A stretch of DNA of 64,000 bases from Chryseobacterium sp. Leaf180 (GTDB lineage: Bacteria; Bacteroidota; Bacteroidia; Flavobacteriales; Weeksellaceae). The notes beneath the pieces were generated by a model. That model saw only the letters and a list, made by a program, of their open reading frames with translations, was not told where the DNA came from and made no database searches. A program made the position numbers and the translations under genes. Below are positions 9,326 through 18,300 of this stretch, in pieces. Numbering within the stretch: the stretch's first letter is position 1; every line of letters starts with the position of its first letter. The DNA lies in the NCBI RefSeq assembly GCF_001424585.1, contig NZ_LMPJ01000012.1:62001-126000 (forward strand). The letters are read 5' to 3'.

Positions 9326-10243
9326 GTGAGAGTTTTATACTTCTTTTTTGTTTTAATTTCCGGGGTTTTTTCTGCGCAGAAAATTCTCCCGTTTGACACT
9401 TTAAATTTAAAGGAAGTAAAAGACATGCAGATCGATGATTACGGAAATGTGTATCTCTACAGAAACAAAGATTTCAGTTTTACAAAGTACGATTCAGTTG
9501 GAAGACAGCTCGGGAAACTGATGTTTACCGTTCCTTACCGTGTGCAGAATGTACAGAATCCGCTCAGCATTCCGGTTTTTTCTGAAAACGCTCAGGAAAT
9601 GAAATTTGTCGATCAGAATTTAAATGAAATTCAGAAAATCAATCTGAGAGAAAAATTTTCGTTCATACGGTTTGCGTATGCGGAAGATCTCCAGCAAATC
9701 TGGCTGCTCGACGAAAGTACAAAAAGACTTATTCAGTATAATTTCAGGAACGATACGACGATCAATGCATATCCTTTTAATCTGAACATCGAAGATTTAA
9801 TTGATCTTCTGATTTATGAAGGAAAAGTGTATATGATTTCAAAAGATTTTTTTTCTGTGTACAATTTGAAGTTTGAAAAACTTTTTGAGGCACCGATCGA
9901 AAACGCGAGAAGACTTAGAAGAGAGAACGAGCGCATCGCCGTAATCTGCGCCAGCAAAATATTTCTGTACACCACAGAAGATGGTTTTCAGAAAATTTTT
10001 GAAGATCCTGAAACGCAGATTGTGGATAAAAACTCACTCGCTTTTTTTGAAATAAAAGGCAACAAACTTTATCTTTACACCAAAGGAGATCTTAATGAAA
10101 ACCGCTTTCCGAAAAGCTTTGAAACAGGTCTGAAACCTAAAGAAGAAGAACGGCCGGCAAGCATCATCGAAGAAATTCTGGAGACCGACAAAGTACTGCG
10201 CGAGGAAGAAAAAGAGCCCGCATCGCAACAACAAAAAGACTAA
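9326..10243 (+). CDS. Secreted hypothetical protein
   Basis: The frame starts at a GTG (9326) giving a signal peptide ending VFSAQK; no ATG is available near the N-terminus. The 305-residue protein shows recurring strand pairs such as DDYGNVYLYRNKDFSFTKYD that suggest a beta-propeller-like fold, but no family is recognised. The C-terminal 35 residues are acidic and Gln-rich. It is followed after seven bases by the deoxynucleoside kinase, so the two are probably co-transcribed. Confidence 0.75.
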   Translation: MRVLYFFFVLISGVFSAQKILPFDTLNLKEVKDMQIDDYGNVYLYRNKDFSFTKYDSVGRQLGKLMFTVPYRVQNVQNPLSIPVFSENAQEMKFVDQNLNEIQKINLREKFSFIRFAYAEDLQQIWLLDESTKRLIQYNFRNDTTINAYPFNLNIEDLIDLLIYEGKVYMISKDFFSVYNLKFEKLFEAPIENARRLRRENERIAVICASKIFLYTTEDGFQKIFEDPETQIVDKNSLAFFEIKGNKLYLYTKGDLNENRFPKSFETGLKPKEEERPASIIEEILETDKVLREEEKEPASQQQKD

Positions 10244-10250
10244 AACAGAT

Positions 10251-10865
10251 ATGCACATTGCCGTTACAGGAAATATCGGAGCAGGAAAAACAACGCTGAC
10301 GACGATGTTGGCAAAACAGTATGGCTGGGATGCCCAGTTTGAAGATGTAGACCGCAATCCGTATCTCGAAGATTTCTATGTTGATATGAGCAAATGGAGT
10401 TTTGCACTGCAGATTTACTTTCTGGGAAGTCGTTTCCGGCAGGTAAAAGAAATTCGTGAGAGCGGAAAAAACATTATTCAGGACCGTACGATTTACGAAG
10501 ACGCACATATTTTTGCCGAAAACCTTAATGAAATGAAACTTCTCTCTGACCGGGATTTTGAGAATTACAATTCGCTTTTCGGGCTGATGAAAACTTTCGT
10601 TTCGGCGCCCGACCTTTTGATTTATCTAAAATCTGATGTTCCGAATCTTGTAAAAAAGATCTACAAGCGCGGTCGTGAATACGAAGCCAGCATCAGCATT
10701 GAGTATTTATCTAAGCTGAATCAGAAATATGAAAAGTGGATTTCCGGCTACACAGAAGGAAAATTGCTGATCATTAATGTCGATGATCTCGATTTTGTTG
10801 AAAAACCTGAAGATTTTGGCTTTATTCTTGAAAAAATTGATGCTGAACTCAACGGTTTGTTTTAA
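10251..10865 (+). CDS. Deoxynucleoside kinase (dNK/dGK family)
   Basis: The 204-residue protein has a P-loop at residues 7-14 (GNIGAGKT) and the D78-R79 motif in IIQDRTIYEDAH, both typical of the dNK/dCK/dGK family that phosphorylates deoxynucleosides in the salvage pathway. E31-D32 matches the catalytic acidic position, and a KRGREYE segment resembles the LID arginines. It is cytoplasmic. Length is usual for bacterial deoxyadenosine/deoxyguanosine kinases; exact substrate cannot be told. Lies between a secreted protein gene and an ArsC-like gene. Confidence 0.88.
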   Translation: MHIAVTGNIGAGKTTLTTMLAKQYGWDAQFEDVDRNPYLEDFYVDMSKWSFALQIYFLGSRFRQVKEIRESGKNIIQDRTIYEDAHIFAENLNEMKLLSDRDFENYNSLFGLMKTFVSAPDLLIYLKSDVPNLVKKIYKRGREYEASISIEYLSKLNQKYEKWISGYTEGKLLIINVDDLDFVEKPEDFGFILEKIDAELNGLF

Positions 10866-10883
10866 TTCAAAACTAAACATAAA

Positions 10884-11231
10884 ATGGTAAAAGTAATACA
10901 TAACAGCAACTGCTCAAAATCTACAGCTGTACTGGAATATCTCGACGAAAACGGCGTTCCGTTTGAAATAATCGATGTGATGCAGGATCCGCTCAGCGAG
11001 CTTGAAATTAAAACTTTACTGAAAAAACTCAACGCAGACGTTTCGCATATCATCCGTAAAAATGATAAATTGTATCTGGAAAAATTTGCCGGTAAAAATT
11101 ATTCAGAAGAAGAATGGATTAAGATTTTAACGGAAAATCCGTCTTTAATACAGCGCCCGATCCTGATAAAAGGTTCGGTTGCGATGGTAGGAAGGCCGCT
11201 GGAAACGGTAAAACTTTTCGTAGAAGAATAA
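10884..11231 (+). CDS. ArsC/Spx-family protein (arsenate reductase-like)
   Basis: The 115-residue thioredoxin-fold protein has HNSNCSKS, with the catalytic-type Cys at residue 10, and LIQRPILIKG, whose Arg is the conserved oxyanion-binding residue of glutaredoxin-coupled arsenate reductases. Whether it reduces arsenate is uncertain, since no ars genes are near; it lies 18 bases after the deoxynucleoside kinase. It ends just before a bidirectional terminator. Confidence 0.82.
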   Translation: MVKVIHNSNCSKSTAVLEYLDENGVPFEIIDVMQDPLSELEIKTLLKKLNADVSHIIRKNDKLYLEKFAGKNYSEEEWIKILTENPSLIQRPILIKGSVAMVGRPLETVKLFVEE

Positions 11232-11232
11232 A

Positions 11233-11260
11233 AAAAAGTCAGCATTTACGCTGACTTTTT
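11233..11260. terminator. Bidirectional terminator between convergent genes
   Basis: An 11-bp perfect stem, AAAAAGTCAGC (11233-11243) with GCTGACTTTTT (11250-11260), loop of six. It has a T-run on both strands and lies between the convergent ArsC-like (+) and DUF493 (-) genes. Confidence 0.85.
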
Positions 11261-11265
11261 CTGTT

Positions 11266-11571
11266 TTATAGAAGAATAACATTTTCTACTTTTCCGACTT
11301 CTTTATAGATTTTGATTACCTGATCGGCATCCAGAACAAAAGCACTGATGTTACATGCGGTATACTTCCCGTTGCGGCTTTCGCGGTTGCTGAGTGTAAA
11401 CTTGATGCCGTCGAATGCGCGGTAAATTTCCGTAAGTTTTACATCATCCGATGGCACGATAAATTTAAAAGGATAATCATCCGGAAAATCGTAATTGTTA
11501 TTCAATTTTTCCCTCAGAGATTCATAAAATTCCTCAGGATTTTGATTGGCGTCGCCCTGTAATATTTCCAT
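11266..11571 (-). CDS. DUF493 family protein
   Basis: A 101-residue protein matching DUF493 (YbeD-like), a small alpha/beta ACT-like fold: FPDDYPFKFIVPSDD at the N-terminus and SRNGKYTACNISAFVLDADQ in the centre are the family's conserved strands. It is thought to be regulatory, but no activity is established. It lies 38 bases downstream of the DUF4197 gene on the same strand, so the two are probably one transcript ending at the terminator at 11233. Confidence 0.82.
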   Translation of the reverse strand: MEILQGDANQNPEEFYESLREKLNNNYDFPDDYPFKFIVPSDDVKLTEIYRAFDGIKFTLSNRESRNGKYTACNISAFVLDADQVIKIYKEVGKVENVILL

Positions 11572-11609
11572 TGATACAAAATTAAAGAAACAAGATAGGG
11601 AAATTCTGC

Positions 11610-12287
11610 CTAATTTCCAACAGCACGTTTGATCTCGTCGCCGCTTTCTTCCTCAGTCTGGCGAATGATGTTGTACATTCCGTTTACCAGTTGCTCAGAA
11701 ACCAACATACTCAGTCCGCCGGAATTCACTTCATTACGCGTTCCACCGAGCAGTCCACCCAAAATATTTGATCCCGAAAGTGCAGTATTTAAAGTTTTCG
11801 TTACGCCGTACTTATTAAGTTCCTGCTCCACGCGCGGTGCAAGTGCCTGAACCAGCTGTTGCGAAGATTTCTCAATAAGAATCGTTGTGGCAACACCTTT
11901 TCCGCCCTGTACAATTCTACGCACATCTTCTTTAGTCAGGTTATTTACCGCATTCTGAAGAATCGGTTTCGAAATATTTACGGTACTCACGGCTACTTCA
12001 GCAATATTTTCTTTCTGTCTTGCCACTAGTGATGGGGCGACACGCTGCAAAGTGTTGTAGATTTCGCGGAGGTTTTTAGGAAGCGCCTTTTCGATCAGAT
12101 CGTTTCGCATAAAAGCATCCTTGCTGCTGTACGTCGCCGTCGCACGGTCAATCCCACGCAGCAACATTTTTTTCACAATTGCCATTCCGAGATCGGTAGT
12201 CGCCAATGTTGCACAAGACTGTACGCTTGTGGTAATTACCGCTCCGGAACCGATGAGAAGTGCGGCAGTAATAAATAATTTTTTCAT
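11610..12287 (-). CDS. DUF4197 family exported protein
   Basis: The ATG at 12287 starts MKKLFITAALLIGSGAVITT and a Cys at about residue 24 (VQSCATL), consistent with an exported lipoprotein; an upstream in-frame ATG would add nine residues before the signal and is not preferred. The mature part of about 200 residues is mainly helical with repeated RIVQGGKGVATTILIE-like segments typical of DUF4197. Function unknown. Confidence 0.8.
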   Translation of the reverse strand: MKKLFITAALLIGSGAVITTSVQSCATLATTDLGMAIVKKMLLRGIDRATATYSSKDAFMRNDLIEKALPKNLREIYNTLQRVAPSLVARQKENIAEVAVSTVNISKPILQNAVNNLTKEDVRRIVQGGKGVATTILIEKSSQQLVQALAPRVEQELNKYGVTKTLNTALSGSNILGGLLGGTRNEVNSGGLSMLVSEQLVNGMYNIIRQTEEESGDEIKRAVGN

Positions 12288-12699
12288 ATCTAAAATTTTT
12301 TGTGGTAGTTTCAAATTTTACACCAAATGATCATAAAAGCTAAATGATCATCAGTAAGATTGCGATGCTCTTGCAATGTTAAAAAAATCTGCGAAAAGAT
12401 TTTGTGACTGCGTTAATGATTTTAAAAGGAGAAATTAACCGAAAGTTAGGCTGAGATCAATTCATTAAAAAAAATAATTTAACCAAAATTTTTTAACGTA
12501 CTGTTAGTTAATAAATTGTATCTGAATAATACAATGAAACGGTTGATTGCCTCATTATATTTTTTTTATCTAATAAAATGCTTTACCAATTTTATAAAGC
12601 AATCTTTTTATTTTAAACATAAAAATGGGGAGAAGAAAAATATATTTCAGCGAAACACTTTTTTTGTACCTTCATTTTATTAAACAAAAAGCATTCATT
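12288..12699. other. 412-bp AT-rich intergenic region between divergent genes
   Basis: This gap holds the upstream regions of the DUF4197 gene (-) and the secreted DUF333-like gene (+). Two copies of AAATGATCAT occur 17 bases apart (12325-12334 and 12342-12351), each with a TGATCA palindrome; these could be an operator pair. A run of T/A tracts fills the rest. No convincing gene or -7 box was found. Confidence 0.5.
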
Positions 12700-13083
12700 A
12701 TGAAAAAAGCATTTATTTTCGCCTCTCTTTGCGTCTCAGCATTCGCATTCTCTCAGGTAGAAACACCTATCGTAGGCGGCGACCGCGACGCTCATGGCTG
12801 CATCGGCTCTGCGGGTTACACGTACTCACAAATTAAAAAAGACTGCATCAGAACATTTGATCAAAAAATCAAACTATCCGAAGTAGCAAACAACGGCAGT
12901 ATGATGTCGGCCGTCATCTTCAGCAAGGATATGAATCAGGCGGAAGTTTTCCTTCCCACAGATAAAGAAAGTTTAATTCTGAAAAAATCCGGCAGAGTCT
13001 GGAAAAACGGAAAATATACACTTTTATCACCCACAAAAATGAAATACGTGCTCAAAAAAGATAATGTGATCATTTACAAATAA
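12700..13083 (+). CDS. Small secreted protein with DUF333-like segment
   Basis: The ATG at 12700 gives a strong signal peptide (MKKAFIFASLCVSAFAFSQ); an in-frame ATG at 12625 would put 25 residues in front and is rejected. The mature part begins GGDRDAHGCIGSAGYTYSQ followed by KKDCIR, a two-Cys pattern resembling the DUF333/HslJ N-terminal module; the two Cys may form a disulfide. The C-terminal half is a small beta domain. Function unknown. A good terminator follows. Confidence 0.75.
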   Translation: MKKAFIFASLCVSAFAFSQVETPIVGGDRDAHGCIGSAGYTYSQIKKDCIRTFDQKIKLSEVANNGSMMSAVIFSKDMNQAEVFLPTDKESLILKKSGRVWKNGKYTLLSPTKMKYVLKKDNVIIYK

Positions 13084-13090
13084 ATCTGCA

Positions 13091-13116
13091 GCCACTCATT
13101 GTGAGTGGTTTTTTTT
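13091..13116 (+). terminator. Terminator after the secreted DUF333-like gene
   Basis: CCACTCA (13092-13098) pairs with TGAGTGG (13102-13108) around a 3-base loop and is followed by an eight-base T-run. Confidence 0.8.
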
Positions 13117-13154
13117 CTTTTTATTTCGTTGATTGTTTTTTTTTAGAAGCAATT

Positions 13155-13234
13155 CCCGCTTTCCGCTGTATCTTTTTTACGGCGGCTCCGCTTCGCTTCG
13201 CCGCCACAAAAAAGGATGCCGCTGCAATCGGGGC
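13155..13234. repeat. Bacteroidota-type intergenic palindromic repeat
   Basis: About 80 bases form an imperfect dyad: outer arms CCCG...CGC with GC...CGGGG, a T6/A6 pair (13173-13178 with 13208-13213), and inner GGCGGC (13181-13186) with GCCGCC (13200-13205), enclosing a CCGCTTCGCTTCG core. I recall closely similar repeats dispersed in Flavobacteriia genomes with this layout (outer arms conserved, core variable). It sits in the 256-base gap between the secreted protein gene and purB. Confidence 0.7.
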
Positions 13235-13280
13235 AACTTTTAATATAAGAGATTTTCGTCTAAAATCGCCGCATGCGCAC

Positions 13281-13311
13281 TTTTATCTCTCGGTCATAAA
13301 TCGTACTTTTG
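13281..13311 (+). promoter_or_regulatory. Promoter of purB
   Basis: TACTTTTG at 13304-13311 matches TAnnTTTG; a TTTT at 13281-13284 sits 19 bases upstream where the -33 TTTG is expected. The ATG at 13340 follows after 28 bases. Confidence 0.5.
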
Positions 13312-13339
13312 CATATCTATAAAAAAGTAAAAGTAAAGA

Positions 13340-14767
13340 ATGAATTCCTACAAAAATCCTTTGGAAGAGCGCTACTCCAGCCAAGAAATGTTGTTTAACT
13401 TTTCTCACAACAACAAATTCCAGAATTGGAGGAAGCTTTGGATCGCTTTGGCTGAAATTGAAAAAGACTTAGGTCTTGATATCACAGAAGAGCAAATTGC
13501 AGAGTTAAAAGCCAATGTTGACAATATCGATTACGATAAAGCGGCAGAGTACGAAAAGAAATTCCGTCATGATGTGATGGCTCACGTTCACGCTTATGGT
13601 GACGTTGCGCCTTCGGCAAAAGGAATTATTCACCTGGGAGCAACTTCGGCATTTGTAGGAGACAATACAGACTTAATTCAAATCCGTGACGGACTTTTAA
13701 TTTTAAAGAAAAAGTTGGTTAACGTGATGAAAAATCTTGCTGATTTTTCTATTCAGTATAAAGACCTTCCAACTTTAGGATTTACACATTTCCAGCCGGC
13801 TCAGTTAACAACTGTTGGGAAAAGAGCAACACTTTGGTTACAAAGTCTGGTTCTTGACATCGAAGAATTGGATTTCTTTTTAGAAACATTAAGATTCAGA
13901 GGGGTAAAAGGAACAACCGGAACGGCTGCAAGTTTCCTTGAGCTTTTCAACGGAGATTATTCCAAAGTAAAACATTTAGATAAAGAATTGTCAAAAAGAT
14001 TCGGTTTCGAAAAAGTTTTCGGGGTTTCCGGACAGACTTACGACAGAAAAATCGATGCAAAAGTGGTTGCTCTATTAGGAAATATTGCACAATCTGCTCA
14101 TAAATTCACCAACGATTTACGTTTACTTCAAAATCTAAAAGAAGTTGAAGAACCATTCGAGAAAAATCAAATCGGTTCATCAGCGATGGCGTACAAACGT
14201 AATCCCATGAGAAGTGAAAGAATCGGAGCATTGGCAAAATATGTTATGTCTTTGACGACAAGTTCTGCAATGGTGGCTTCAACACAATGGTTTGAAAGAA
14301 CTTTAGATGATTCTGCAAACAAAAGATTGACTATTCCACAGGCGTTTTTAGCCGTTGATGCAATTCTATTGATTTGGAACAACATCATGAACGGAATTGT
14401 GGTGTATCCGAACAGAATCAACAAACATATTATGGAAGAACTTCCTTTCATGGCGACCGAATACATCATCATGGAAGAAGTGAAAGCTGGTGGCGACCGT
14501 CAGGAAATCCACGAAGTGATCAGAGTTCACTCCATGGAAGCTTCTAAACAGGTAAAAGAAGAAGGTAAAGAAAACGATTTGATCGAGAGAATTTTAAACG
14601 ATCATTCTCTGAAACTTGATAAATCAAAACTGAAAGAAGTTCTCGATCCTAAAAATTTCATCGGTTTCGCACCGATTCAAACGGAGGAATTCATCGCGAA
14701 TGAAGTTCAGCCTATTCTGGATGCAAATCAGGATTTGATTGGCCTTGAAGCTGACCTTAAAGTGTAA
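13340..14767 (+). CDS. purB: Adenylosuccinate lyase
   Basis: The 475-residue protein belongs to the fumarase/aspartase superfamily. The signature GSSAMAYKRNPMRSE, with the flexible catalytic Ser loop, is present in the second half, and HVHAYGDVAPSAKGIIHLGATS provides the conserved His-containing substrate segment. It catalyses two purine steps: SAICAR to AICAR plus fumarate, and adenylosuccinate to AMP plus fumarate. Length is usual. purL lies 620 bases downstream with a terminator and a small lipoprotein gene between, so the two purine genes are near but not in one simple operon. Confidence 0.96.
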   Translation: MNSYKNPLEERYSSQEMLFNFSHNNKFQNWRKLWIALAEIEKDLGLDITEEQIAELKANVDNIDYDKAAEYEKKFRHDVMAHVHAYGDVAPSAKGIIHLGATSAFVGDNTDLIQIRDGLLILKKKLVNVMKNLADFSIQYKDLPTLGFTHFQPAQLTTVGKRATLWLQSLVLDIEELDFFLETLRFRGVKGTTGTAASFLELFNGDYSKVKHLDKELSKRFGFEKVFGVSGQTYDRKIDAKVVALLGNIAQSAHKFTNDLRLLQNLKEVEEPFEKNQIGSSAMAYKRNPMRSERIGALAKYVMSLTTSSAMVASTQWFERTLDDSANKRLTIPQAFLAVDAILLIWNNIMNGIVVYPNRINKHIMEELPFMATEYIIMEEVKAGGDRQEIHEVIRVHSMEASKQVKEEGKENDLIERILNDHSLKLDKSKLKEVLDPKNFIGFAPIQTEEFIANEVQPILDANQDLIGLEADLKV

Positions 14768-14771
14768 TACG

Positions 14772-14795
14772 TGCAGCTTCGGCTGCATTTTTTTT
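14772..14795 (+). terminator. Terminator after purB
   Basis: TGCAGC (14772-14777) and GCTGCA (14782-14787) enclose a TTCG tetraloop and are followed by eight T, five bases after the purB stop. Confidence 0.88.
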
Positions 14796-14807
14796 AAAAA
14801 CTAAACT

Positions 14808-15338
14808 ATGAAGCAATACATTGTTTTTATTCTGATTGCTCTTTTTTGTTTTTCATGTAAAAGTTCTGCGCAAATTAAATCGCGAGATTTAAAAGCATTT
14901 CAAATGACGAAACAAGAATACACTCAATTTAAGAATTTTCTTTTATCAAAAAATCTACAGGTGAAGGATACAGTTTTTATCAAATACGATTTTGATAAAG
15001 AAACCTGCTGGAATGGACTTGATTCTGAAGGCAAGAAATATATAAATATCATTGTAAAGCAATTTCAAGAGCATGTTTCCAACTTCAATTCGCTTTATCC
15101 CACGGCAGTTGCCTATAATTTCAGACAGCCAGGAAAAAATTTCAATAAACTTAAGCTTTGGGATGAGACTATAATTGTTGATGATACAGAATTGCTGAAG
15201 AAACTCATTTTTAAAAACAAAGCAACGTGCGGAACTTCTGCAATAATTCTGGGAGACGGTTCCTATTTGCTTTACGAGTATGATCCCCATTTTGAACTGC
15301 TGAGCCTGCATCACAATTATGATGGGAAAAAGTTTTAA
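14808..15338 (+). CDS. Lipoprotein of unknown function
   Basis: The 176-residue protein begins MKQYIVFILIALFCFSCKSS, a lipoprotein signal with lipobox LFCFSC and Cys at 17. The mature protein is mixed alpha/beta with charged Lys/Asp-rich segments and two further Cys residues (ETCWN, ATCGT) that might pair. No family is recognised. It lies between purB and purL on the same strand and seems to be an insertion of a small envelope gene between purine genes. Confidence 0.75.
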   Translation: MKQYIVFILIALFCFSCKSSAQIKSRDLKAFQMTKQEYTQFKNFLLSKNLQVKDTVFIKYDFDKETCWNGLDSEGKKYINIIVKQFQEHVSNFNSLYPTAVAYNFRQPGKNFNKLKLWDETIIVDDTELLKKLIFKNKATCGTSAIILGDGSYLLYEYDPHFELLSLHHNYDGKKF

Positions 15339-15386
15339 CCCAAATTATATTTTAGTATACATTTAATTTTTAATATCTGACATATT

Positions 15387-18300
15387 ATGTCTCAAAATAA
15401 AAGAATTTTCGTAGAAAAAAGAGGGATTTTCGATGTAGAAAGTCCAAAGATTTTTGATGAAGTAAAAGCGGTGGTTCCGTCTGTCCAAAGCGTAAAAGTG
15501 TACAACGTTTACGATATTTTTGGGTTAAATGATGGTGAATTCGAAAAAGTGGTGAACAGCACTTTCGTGGATCCGGTTACCGATATTTTAATCGAAGAAA
15601 ATCCTGCCAAAGGAGTTTATTTCGCTTTAGAATTCTTACCCGGACAGTACGATCAGCGTGCGGATTCTGCTCAACAGTGTATCGCTTTACTGACTGAAAA
15701 TGAAAAGTCTAAAGTGCGAAGCGGAAAATTGATCGAATTTGAAGGAGTTTCTGAAGCTGATTTAGCTAAAATAAAAGACCTTCTGATCAATAAAGTAGAA
15801 TCTCAGGAAAAAGATTTATTTGTTTTAGATATTCCCGCGGATGAAACGCCATCAAAGGTTCTTGTTCACGAAAATTTCATCAATTTTGATGATGCTCAGC
15901 TGGAAGAATTCTTTAACAATCATGGTTTTGCATTAGGTTTGGACGACTTAAAATTTATCCAGGAATATTTTAAAACTGAACAGAGAAACCCTACGGAAAC
16001 GGAACTTAAAGTTTTAGATACGTATTGGAGCGACCACTGCCGTCACACAACCTTTGAAACAGAGTTGTCAAATATTGAGTTTGAAGGACAGTTTAAACAT
16101 ACATTGGAAACGATTTTCAATGATTACATCGAAAAAAGAAAATTCTTAGGACGCGAATTGAAACCAATCTCTTTAATGGATTTGGCGACCGTTTGCGGAA
16201 GATATTTCCATAAAACAGGCAACCTGGAGAACTTGGTGGTTTCTGACGAAATCAACGCTTGTACGATCCAGATCGAAGCTGAGTACGACGGTAAAAAAGA
16301 ACCGTGGTATTTATTATTCAAAAATGAAACGCACAATCACCCAACAGAAATTGAACCTTTTGGCGGTGCTTCAACGTGTTTAGGTGGGGCAATCAGAGAT
16401 CCTTTGTCAGGACGTTCATTCGTTTTTCAGGCAATGAGATTGACAGGTGCTGCTGATGTTTTGGAACCTGTAAGTCATACATTGCCAGGAAAATTACCTC
16501 AAAAAACAATCACAAAGCAGGCTGCAAACGGATATTCTTCTTACGGTAACCAAATCGGTTTGGCGACTACAATGGTTTCCGAAATTTACGATGAAGGCTA
16601 CAAAGCAAAAAGAATGGAAGTCGGTTTCGTTGCCGGAGCGGTTCCCGTGGATTGGGTAAGACGTGAAAAGCCTGAAGCTGGTGATTCTATCATTATTTTA
16701 GGAGGCGCAACAGGTCGTGACGGTGTTGGTGGAGCAAGTGGAAGTTCAAAAGAACAGGACGAAACTTCTATTCACACGATGAGTTCTGAAGTTCAGAAAG
16801 GAAATGCCGTTGAAGAACGTAAAATCCAGAGATTATTTAGAAATCCTGAAGTAACGAGACTGATCAAAAAATCTAATGACTTTGGAGCTGGTGGTGTTTC
16901 CGTTGCAATTGGCGAAATTGCTGATTCTTTGGAAGTTAATCTGGATGTTTTACCTTTAAAATATGAAGGTTTGAACGGAACCGAGCTGGCTATTTCTGAA
17001 TCTCAGGAAAGAATGGCGGTTGTGGTTGAACCAAAAGATAAAGAACAATTCATCAAGTTCTGTGAGGCTGAAAATATTGTGGCTGTTGAGGTGGCTAAAG
17101 TGACAGATTCAGGAAGAATGCAGATGTTCTGGAAAGGTGATAAGATTGTTGATCTTTCAAGAGAATTCTTGGATACCAACGGTTGTTCTAAAAGTCAGGA
17201 AGTTAAGATTACCCATCTTAATGAGTTGAAAGGCGATACTTTAAAATTTAGCGAAGAGAATTTCTTGAAAATCCTCGCAGATAAAAACGTTGCTTCTCAA
17301 AAAGGTTTATTGGAAATGTTCGACTCATCGATTGGTGCTACTACAGTTGCGATGCCTTTAGGTGGTAAATATCAGCAGACTCTGATGGAAGGAAGCGCTC
17401 AGACGTTACCAATTTTAGGAGCTAGAAACGTTGAAACAGTTTCTTTTGCAAGTTGGGGATTTGATGCAGAAATTTCAAAGCAGAATTCACTGTTGGGGTC
17501 TTCTTACGCAGTTGTTGAAAGCGTTGCAAAAATCGTTGCAATGGGCGGCGATTATAAAAATATCAGATTAAGTTTCCAGGAATATTTTGAGAAATTGGGT
17601 CAGCATCCTGAGAAATGGGGCAAACCTTTGGCTTCTCTTTTGGGAGCTTATGATGCTCAAATAAACTTAGGTTTAGCAGCCATCGGAGGTAAAGATTCTA
17701 TGAGTGGAACGTATCAGGATTTGAATGTTCCGCCAACGTTGATTTCTTTCGCTTGTGCGAATGGTGAGAAGAAAAATGTGATCTCTCCCGAATTTAAACA
17801 GGAAGGAAATAAACTCTATTTCTTCAACCATATTCCACAGGAAAACGGACTTCCCAACTATGATAATTTAAAGGTTGTTTTTGAATTGATTTTCGAATAT
17901 ATTAAAGCCGGAAAGATTGTTTCTGTAAAGACCGTCAAAGAAGGTGGAGTTGCTGTTGCTCTTGCAAAAATGAGTTTCGGAAACAGATTGGGAGCTGAAA
18001 TTAATATTGCTGATGAGAAAGTTTTATTAGCTAAAAAAATTGGTAGCTTAATCATTGAATCAATTGAAGAATTAAGTTCTGTTGACCTTCAATTAATCGG
18101 TGAAGTTAAAAATTTAAATATTTTGAAAATCAATGATTTGAATTTTGAAATCGAAAAATTACTTGAAGCAAATACAAAAACTTTTGAAAACCTTTTTTCA
18201 ACAGTAGAAAAAGAAAAAATTACGGTTGAATTAGATTCAAAATTAAACTCTATCAATCCAAGAAATATCATCATTAAGAAACACGGAATTGCTCAGCCAA

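Noticed and set aside
12534..12683. 49-codon frame in the gap before the DUF333-like gene
   Set aside because: Phe/Tyr/Lys-rich from an A/T-rich stretch, with no signal peptide or conserved pattern; likely chance.
13101..13322. Plus-strand 73-codon frame
   Set aside because: It covers the palindromic repeat and purB promoter; its sequence is explained by the repeat and the terminator, with no protein-like composition.
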